Source of the DNA: Corynebacterium sp. NML130628
Lineage (GTDB): Bacteria; Actinomycetota; Actinomycetes; Mycobacteriales; Mycobacteriaceae
Direction of reading: 5' to 3'
DNA: 64,000 nucleotides
NCBI RefSeq assembly: GCF_001875665.1
Contig: NZ_MLAL01000023.1
Location: 1 to 64,000 of the forward strand
The notes under the pieces were generated by a model. It had not been told where the DNA came from. It saw only the letters and a list, made by a program, of their open reading frames with translations, and did not search any database. Position numbers and translations under genes: made by a program. Below, piece after piece: positions 59,720 to 64,000 of this stretch. Numbering within the stretch: position 1 is the first letter of the stretch; each line of letters opens with the position of its first letter.

Positions 59720-61248
59720 ACTACGAAAACAAAGAAGAACTACAAAAGCTCATCGGGCCCGACTACCAGCTGCAATGGATCATCGGGCACGGCGGCATGT
59801 CCACCGTCTGGCTTGCCGACGACGTCCGCCACGAACGCGAAGTAGCCCTCAAAGTGCTGCGGCCGGAATTCACCGCCAACCAGGAGTTCCTCACCCGCTT
59901 CCGCAACGAAGCCAACTCCGCGGAGGGGATCAACTCCCCCAACGTGGTCGCCACGTATGACTACCGCGAAATCGACACCGAGGGCGGATTCCCCATGTGC
60001 TTCATCGCCATGGAATACATCCGCGGCGAATCCCTCGCCGACCTCATCGCGCGCGAAGGCCAACTCAAAGAAGACATGGCCCTTGACGTGCTCGAACAGG
60101 CCGCGCACGGCCTCGCCGTCATCCACCGCATGGGGCTGGTGCACCGCGACATCAAGCCTGGCAACCTCATGATCACCCAAAACGGGCAGATCAAGATTAC
60201 GGACTTCGGCATCGCGAAGGCGGCCGCGGCCGTGCCGCTGACACGCACCGGGATGGTCGTGGGCACCGCCCAATACGTCTCCCCCGAGCAAGCCCAAGGC
60301 AAGAAAGTCACGGCGGCCTCCGACGTGTACTCGCTCGGCGTGGTCGGCTACGAAATGCTCGCAGGGAAACGCCCGTTCACCGGGGACTCCTCCGTCTCCG
60401 TGGCGCTCGCGCACGTCTCCGCCGAGCCGCCCGCGCTGCCCATCAGCGTGAGCGCCCCAGCACGCGAGCTCATCGAGCTGGCGCTACGCAAAGACCCCAC
60501 CCAGCGCTTCCGGGACGGCAACGAAATGCAGCTGGCCGTCGAGCAGGTCCGCCAGGGGCGCCGCCCGGCGCGCCCGGGAGGCGACACGGCCGTCATCGCC
60601 GTCGAACCCTCCCCGACCGCGTCCACCCAAATGCTTGCCGACATGTCCCGCCCCACCACCGTGCGGCCCGCCGCGCCACGGCGTCGACCCACCCCGCCAC
60701 CGGCACCGGCACGCGCCGCCATGCCCGCCCCCGCCCAACCGGCACCGGCACCAGCTCCCGCTGGCGCTGGTCAGCGGCGCGGCAACACCGGCTACTGGGT
60801 CGGCATCGTGCTCGGTGTGATCGCGCTCGCCGCCATCGGCGGCGTGGCCTGGGCGTTCAACAACGGCGTCCTCGGCGGCAGCACACCAAGCAGCACCGCC
60901 CCACGCCAAAGCGTGGTCACCCAAACCACCACCGTGGAAACCGAGCCCACCTACGAAGCGCCCGCCGAGGAACCAACCACGCACGCGCCCGACACGCCCA
61001 CTGAGCACAGCAGGCCCAGCAGCGCCCCGGCAACGCTCACCATCGAAGACGAAACGCCAACGCAACCGACCCAGCGGCAGACCCACACCCGGCCTTCCGC
61101 GCCGGCGCAGCAGCCGACGGAGGGGACGTCGATAAATAATGAGGCGCCCACGACGCAGGCCCCCAGCCCCCAGCCGGGCGGTGGGGAAAATGGCTTGGGT
61201 GAACTAGACTTATCAAATCTGCCTAACATCCTCGGAGGGAACGCGTAA
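59716..61248 (+). CDS. pknA: Membrane Ser/Thr protein kinase PknA
   Basis: 510 residues. Kinase domain: glycine loop IGHGGMSTVW, Lys46 in VALKVL, HRDIKPGN (143-150), DFG (163-165) and the activation segment TRTGMVVGTAQYVSPEQ. A proline/alanine-rich juxtamembrane region with Arg leads to a membrane helix (YWVGIVLGVIALAAIGGVAW) and a Thr/Pro/Glu-rich outer tail without PASTA repeats. It phosphorylates division proteins such as Wag31/DivIVA in relatives. Starts in an ATGA overlap with pbpA; pknB begins on the base after its stop. Confidence 0.95.
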   Translation: MNYENKEELQKLIGPDYQLQWIIGHGGMSTVWLADDVRHEREVALKVLRPEFTANQEFLTRFRNEANSAEGINSPNVVATYDYREIDTEGGFPMCFIAMEYIRGESLADLIAREGQLKEDMALDVLEQAAHGLAVIHRMGLVHRDIKPGNLMITQNGQIKITDFGIAKAAAAVPLTRTGMVVGTAQYVSPEQAQGKKVTAASDVYSLGVVGYEMLAGKRPFTGDSSVSVALAHVSAEPPALPISVSAPARELIELALRKDPTQRFRDGNEMQLAVEQVRQGRRPARPGGDTAVIAVEPSPTASTQMLADMSRPTTVRPAAPRRRPTPPPAPARAAMPAPAQPAPAPAPAGAGQRRGNTGYWVGIVLGVIALAAIGGVAWAFNNGVLGGSTPSSTAPRQSVVTQTTTVETEPTYEAPAEEPTTHAPDTPTEHSRPSSAPATLTIEDETPTQPTQRQTHTRPSAPAQQPTEGTSINNEAPTTQAPSPQPGGGENGLGELDLSNLPNILGGNA

Positions 61249-63279
61249 ATGACAACGATCGCCAACCGCTACGAACTCGGCGCCGTCATCGGCACCGGGG
61301 GCATGAGCGACGTCTACGCAGCCACCGACACGGTGCTGGGGCGCGACGTCGCCGTCAAAATGCTCAAAATTGACATGGCGCGCGACGAAAACTTCCGCGA
61401 ACGCTTCCGCAAAGAAGCCCAAAACTCGGCGCGGCTCAACCACACCAACATCGTCGCCGTCTACGACACAGGCACCCAAGAAGTCTCAGGTGTCGACGTC
61501 CCCTTCATCGTCATGGAACGCGTCACCGGGCAAAACCTGCGAGACCTCGTACGCGCTGAAGGCCCACTGAGCCCCCAAAAAGCGGCGGCGTTCCTCCTGC
61601 CCGTCACCCACGCCCTGCAAGCCAGCCACGACGCCGGCATCATCCACCGCGACATCAAACCGGCCAACATCATGATCACCAACACCGGTGAAGTGAAAGT
61701 GATGGACTTCGGCATCGCCCGCGCGCTGGACGACTCCACCTCCGCCATGACGCAAACCTCCGCAGTCATCGGCACCGCACAGTACCTCTCCCCCGAGCAG
61801 GCACGCGGCAAAGCTGCCGACGCCCGCTCCGACATCTACGCCCTCGGCTGCGTCATGTACGAAGCCGTCACCGGCAAACCACCATTCGAAGGCGAATCGC
61901 CCTTCGCCGTCGCCTACCAGCACGTCCAAGAAGACCCCATCCCACCAAGCGAACGCGTCAGCGGCGACAACGCGCTCACCCCAAACGAAGCCGTCAACCT
62001 GGACAGCGTCATCCTCACCGCCATGGCGAAACACCCGGCGGACCGCTACCAAACCGCCACCGAAATGGGCGAAGACCTCGCCCTGCTCAAACGCGGCGCC
62101 GTAACCAACGCCGCCCGCAGCCACCTCGCCGCCCCCGCCGGCGACCACGCCGAGGATGCCACCATGGTCTCCGAAACGGTCCAAGGCAACGCGCCACGCC
62201 GCGCGCCGCGCCCCGACCGGCCCGTCGGGCAGCTGCCGGAGAAAGCAGCCGCCGGTGCGGTCGGCGCTGGGGCTGGCGCCGGGGCGGCCGGGCGCTACGC
62301 CGCCCACCGTCGCGAACACGAAACCACCACCCCTACCTGGATGAAGTGGCTCGCAATCGGGCTCGGCGCCGCCATCATCGGCGCCTCCGGCTGGCTCGCC
62401 TACTCCTACTTCTCCCCCAACAACAGCGAGACCAACAAGACCTCCCAGATGGTCATCATCCCAGACCTCGCCAACAAACCACGCGCGGAAGCCGTCGCCG
62501 AACTCGAAAACCTGGGCTTCCAGGTCGCCGTCTCCGACGAACCCAGCCCCGACGTCAAGCGCGGCAACGTCATCGACACCAACCCGATCGCCGGCTCCGA
62601 ACTCCAACGAGGCACGCTCGTCACCGTCACCGTGTCTTCCGGACGCGAGCTTACCGACGTCCCCGACGTCACCAACATGGACGCCCAAGAAGCCGCAAAG
62701 GTCCTCGAAGACGCAGACCTGGAGCTGAATGCGGAGCTGCGTCGAGAAGCGAGCGAGGACGTGCCGAAGGGCGAGATCATCAGCCAGCACCCAGCCGCCG
62801 GCACCCAGATCTCCAAGGGGTCCAAGGTGACCGTCACCGTGTCCGAAGGCCCCGAAATGGTCCAGGTGCCGTCCCTGACCGGCGTCAACGTGAACCAGGC
62901 GTCCGCCACACTCGGCTCCATGGGGCTGCAAGTCACCGTGAACAAGGTCGACTCCGAACGCCCAGATGGCGAAGTCATCGCCGTCGCCGGCCAAAACACC
63001 GAGGTAGCCAAGGGCACCACCGTCGAAGTGCGCGTCTCCAACGGCATGCTCATGACCATGCCGAACATCACCCGCATGAAACCAGCCGACGCCGACAAAA
63101 CCCTTCGCGACGTCGGCTGGAGCGGACGCCTCGTCGAAGGACCAACCGTCCCGACCGGTGCCCTCGTCGACAATGGGCTCATCGGCCACCAAGAAGTCGC
63201 CGCCGGCGACACCGTCCGCCGCGACGCCGCCATCGGCTACAACCTCTGGCAGTTCAACGCCGAACGCCTGCTAAGGTAA
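61249..63279 (+). CDS. pknB: Membrane Ser/Thr protein kinase PknB with four PASTA repeats
   Basis: 676 residues. Kinase domain: IGTGGMSDVY, Lys37, HRDIKPAN (133-140), DFG (153-155) and the activation-loop threonines in TQTSAVIGTAQYLSPEQ. A linker and a membrane helix (WLAIGLGAAIIGASGWLAYS) lead to four extracytoplasmic PASTA domains (starting near IIPDLANKPRAEAVAEL, VPDVTNMDAQEAAKVL, VPSLTGVNVNQASATL and MPNITRMKPADADKTL), which sense muropeptides or lipid II. It is the master regulator of peptidoglycan synthesis in Actinobacteria. Confidence 0.96.
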   Translation: MTTIANRYELGAVIGTGGMSDVYAATDTVLGRDVAVKMLKIDMARDENFRERFRKEAQNSARLNHTNIVAVYDTGTQEVSGVDVPFIVMERVTGQNLRDLVRAEGPLSPQKAAAFLLPVTHALQASHDAGIIHRDIKPANIMITNTGEVKVMDFGIARALDDSTSAMTQTSAVIGTAQYLSPEQARGKAADARSDIYALGCVMYEAVTGKPPFEGESPFAVAYQHVQEDPIPPSERVSGDNALTPNEAVNLDSVILTAMAKHPADRYQTATEMGEDLALLKRGAVTNAARSHLAAPAGDHAEDATMVSETVQGNAPRRAPRPDRPVGQLPEKAAAGAVGAGAGAGAAGRYAAHRREHETTTPTWMKWLAIGLGAAIIGASGWLAYSYFSPNNSETNKTSQMVIIPDLANKPRAEAVAELENLGFQVAVSDEPSPDVKRGNVIDTNPIAGSELQRGTLVTVTVSSGRELTDVPDVTNMDAQEAAKVLEDADLELNAELRREASEDVPKGEIISQHPAAGTQISKGSKVTVTVSEGPEMVQVPSLTGVNVNQASATLGSMGLQVTVNKVDSERPDGEVIAVAGQNTEVAKGTTVEVRVSNGMLMTMPNITRMKPADADKTLRDVGWSGRLVEGPTVPTGALVDNGLIGHQEVAAGDTVRRDAAIGYNLWQFNAERLLR

Positions 63280-63331
63280 AAACCCTGATTGCTGGAATAG
63301 CCACCGCACTTGCTTGAAAAGGACTGACACA

Positions 63332-63601
63332 ATGCCAAAGGCAAAAATCACCAAGGACCACCGCCCCGTATCCACCCCGACCGGCGTGTCCCGCACCCCG
63401 GTCAAAATCAACACCGGCGGCACCCCGATCTGGTACAAGACCATCATGTTCGGCCTGATGCTGCTCGGCCTCGGCTGGATCATCTTCTACTACATCGCCG
63501 GCGACCAGCTGACGTTCCTCGCGGAGCTCGGCCCGTGGAACTACGGCATCGGCTTCGCAGGCATGATCCTCGGCCTGCTCATGACCATGGGGTGGCGTTA
63601 G
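63332..63601 (+). CDS. crgA: Cell division protein CrgA
   Basis: 89 residues. A short basic N-terminus (MPKAKITKDHRPVSTPTGVS) precedes two membrane helices (IMFGLMLLGLGWIIFYYIAG and YGIGFAGMILGLLMTMGWR), the full CrgA layout. It helps assemble the divisome by contacting FtsZ, FtsQ, FtsI and others. ATG at 63332 follows AAAAGGA. The order pknB-crgA without an intervening trpG differs from the mycobacterial arrangement. Confidence 0.93.
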   Translation: MPKAKITKDHRPVSTPTGVSRTPVKINTGGTPIWYKTIMFGLMLLGLGWIIFYYIAGDQLTFLAELGPWNYGIGFAGMILGLLMTMGWR

Positions 63602-64000
63602 CCGTAGGTGTTTTTCGTAGATGGTAGTAACAGGAATGTAGTAATCCCCATCTTGGGCGCGCGGATGGGAGACGGTCGTGAGCTGTTTTCACGCGTTCGA
63701 CTCGTTCAAGATAGCGCAGAGTACACCAAGGCAAATCCCCGTCTCTCGCCCGCAAGGAAATAGCTCTTGCGGTCAGGGTAATTTCTCTGGACATCATTTA
63801 CGGTCCCAATTTCTGTCCTCAAGACAGAGACATCGCTTTTTCCGACTTTCCTCTAAAGCAGGATTAGCAAAGCGACTAGTCACTTACCGCTGAGGAATTA
63901 GCTCTTGACCTACTCTATGAAGACTTTCTGTTTCCCTTGAAAAGGCTTAGCAATGCCTAAAGTATGTGGACAACCACTTTCTGGAGTATCGTCAATCAAG
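63602..64000. other. Gap with no recognisable gene
   Basis: Less GC-rich than its neighbours. Short open frames in it (for example 63678-63893) have no ribosome site or family features. GGAAATAGCTCTTG (63756) recurs as GGAATTAGCTCTTG (63894), an imperfect direct repeat. It could be a decayed gene or mobile-element remnant that continues past the window. Confidence 0.5.

Noticed and set aside
61486-63192. 568-codon minus-strand frame opposite pknB
   Set aside because: Gly/Asp/Val-rich antisense shadow produced by codon bias; pknB on the plus strand is certain.

Overview
The window comes from a high-GC Actinobacterium of the mycolic-acid lineage, almost certainly a Corynebacterium. The evidence is the arabinogalactan gene island (Wzm/Wzt-like ABC transporter, GlfT1, GtrA, DprE1, DprE2, AftA and a single Emb arabinosyltransferase), the fhaA-fhaB-pstP-rodA-pbpA-pknA-pknB-crgA cluster that lies near the origin in mycobacteria and corynebacteria, IS1249-type elements with a zinc-ribbon transposase, and many genes that appear to start without a leader. 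The species cannot be named from the sequence alone.

Layout. 1-674: the end of an IS481-type element abutting tRNA-Arg, followed by two tRNA-Ser genes. 737-14886: the cell-wall arabinogalactan island, opening with an oxidoreductase and a PLP-fold protein that lacks its catalytic lysine. 14905-24797: a damaged cutinase-like esterase, an M13 metallopeptidase, a secreted SxxK-type serine-hydrolase relative, small housekeeping genes, an acetyltransferase and the helicase HrpB. 24851-37995: accessory metabolism and transport (APC and DAACS permeases, a TSUP exporter, an AbrB-type membrane protein, a DUF885 hydrolase, an M20 peptidase, a GH13 glycosidase) with four TetR regulators and one ROK-like regulator. 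38029-40116: a large coiled-coil, low-complexity, envelope-anchored protein. 40306-41961: a glutaminase fused to STAS-like and SRPBCC domains.

41981-47956 reads as a nitrite/nitric-oxide island: a 58-residue winged-helix protein between two identical 37-bp palindromic blocks, flavohemoglobin, two tandem ArnR/SufR-like regulators with conserved cysteines, a three-domain copper nitrite reductase and a polytopic membrane protein. A 37-bp block conserved at 29 positions lies in front of both the distal regulator and the nitrite reductase, and a long nested inverted repeat sits between the two copies. Together these suggest that nitrite is reduced to NO outside the membrane, that Hmp removes NO inside the cell, and that the regulators sense NO or redox state. 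This is the least conventional part of the window.

47957-51039 holds an MFS exporter, an S66 (LdcA/MccF-like) peptidase and a Q/P-rich membrane protein. 51345-53835 holds two related IS1249-type elements, the second inserted into the first, next to tRNA-Leu. 54119-63601 is the cell-division and phospho-signalling operon, with several ATGA-type overlaps. The last 400 bases show no recognisable gene.

A family of about 75-bp palindromic intergenic repeats (ends CACCAAATTCC / GGAATTTGGTG, core GACCTGGG) occurs at 4902-5069, 40125-40293 and 51136-51210, with a diverged relative near 21186-21325.
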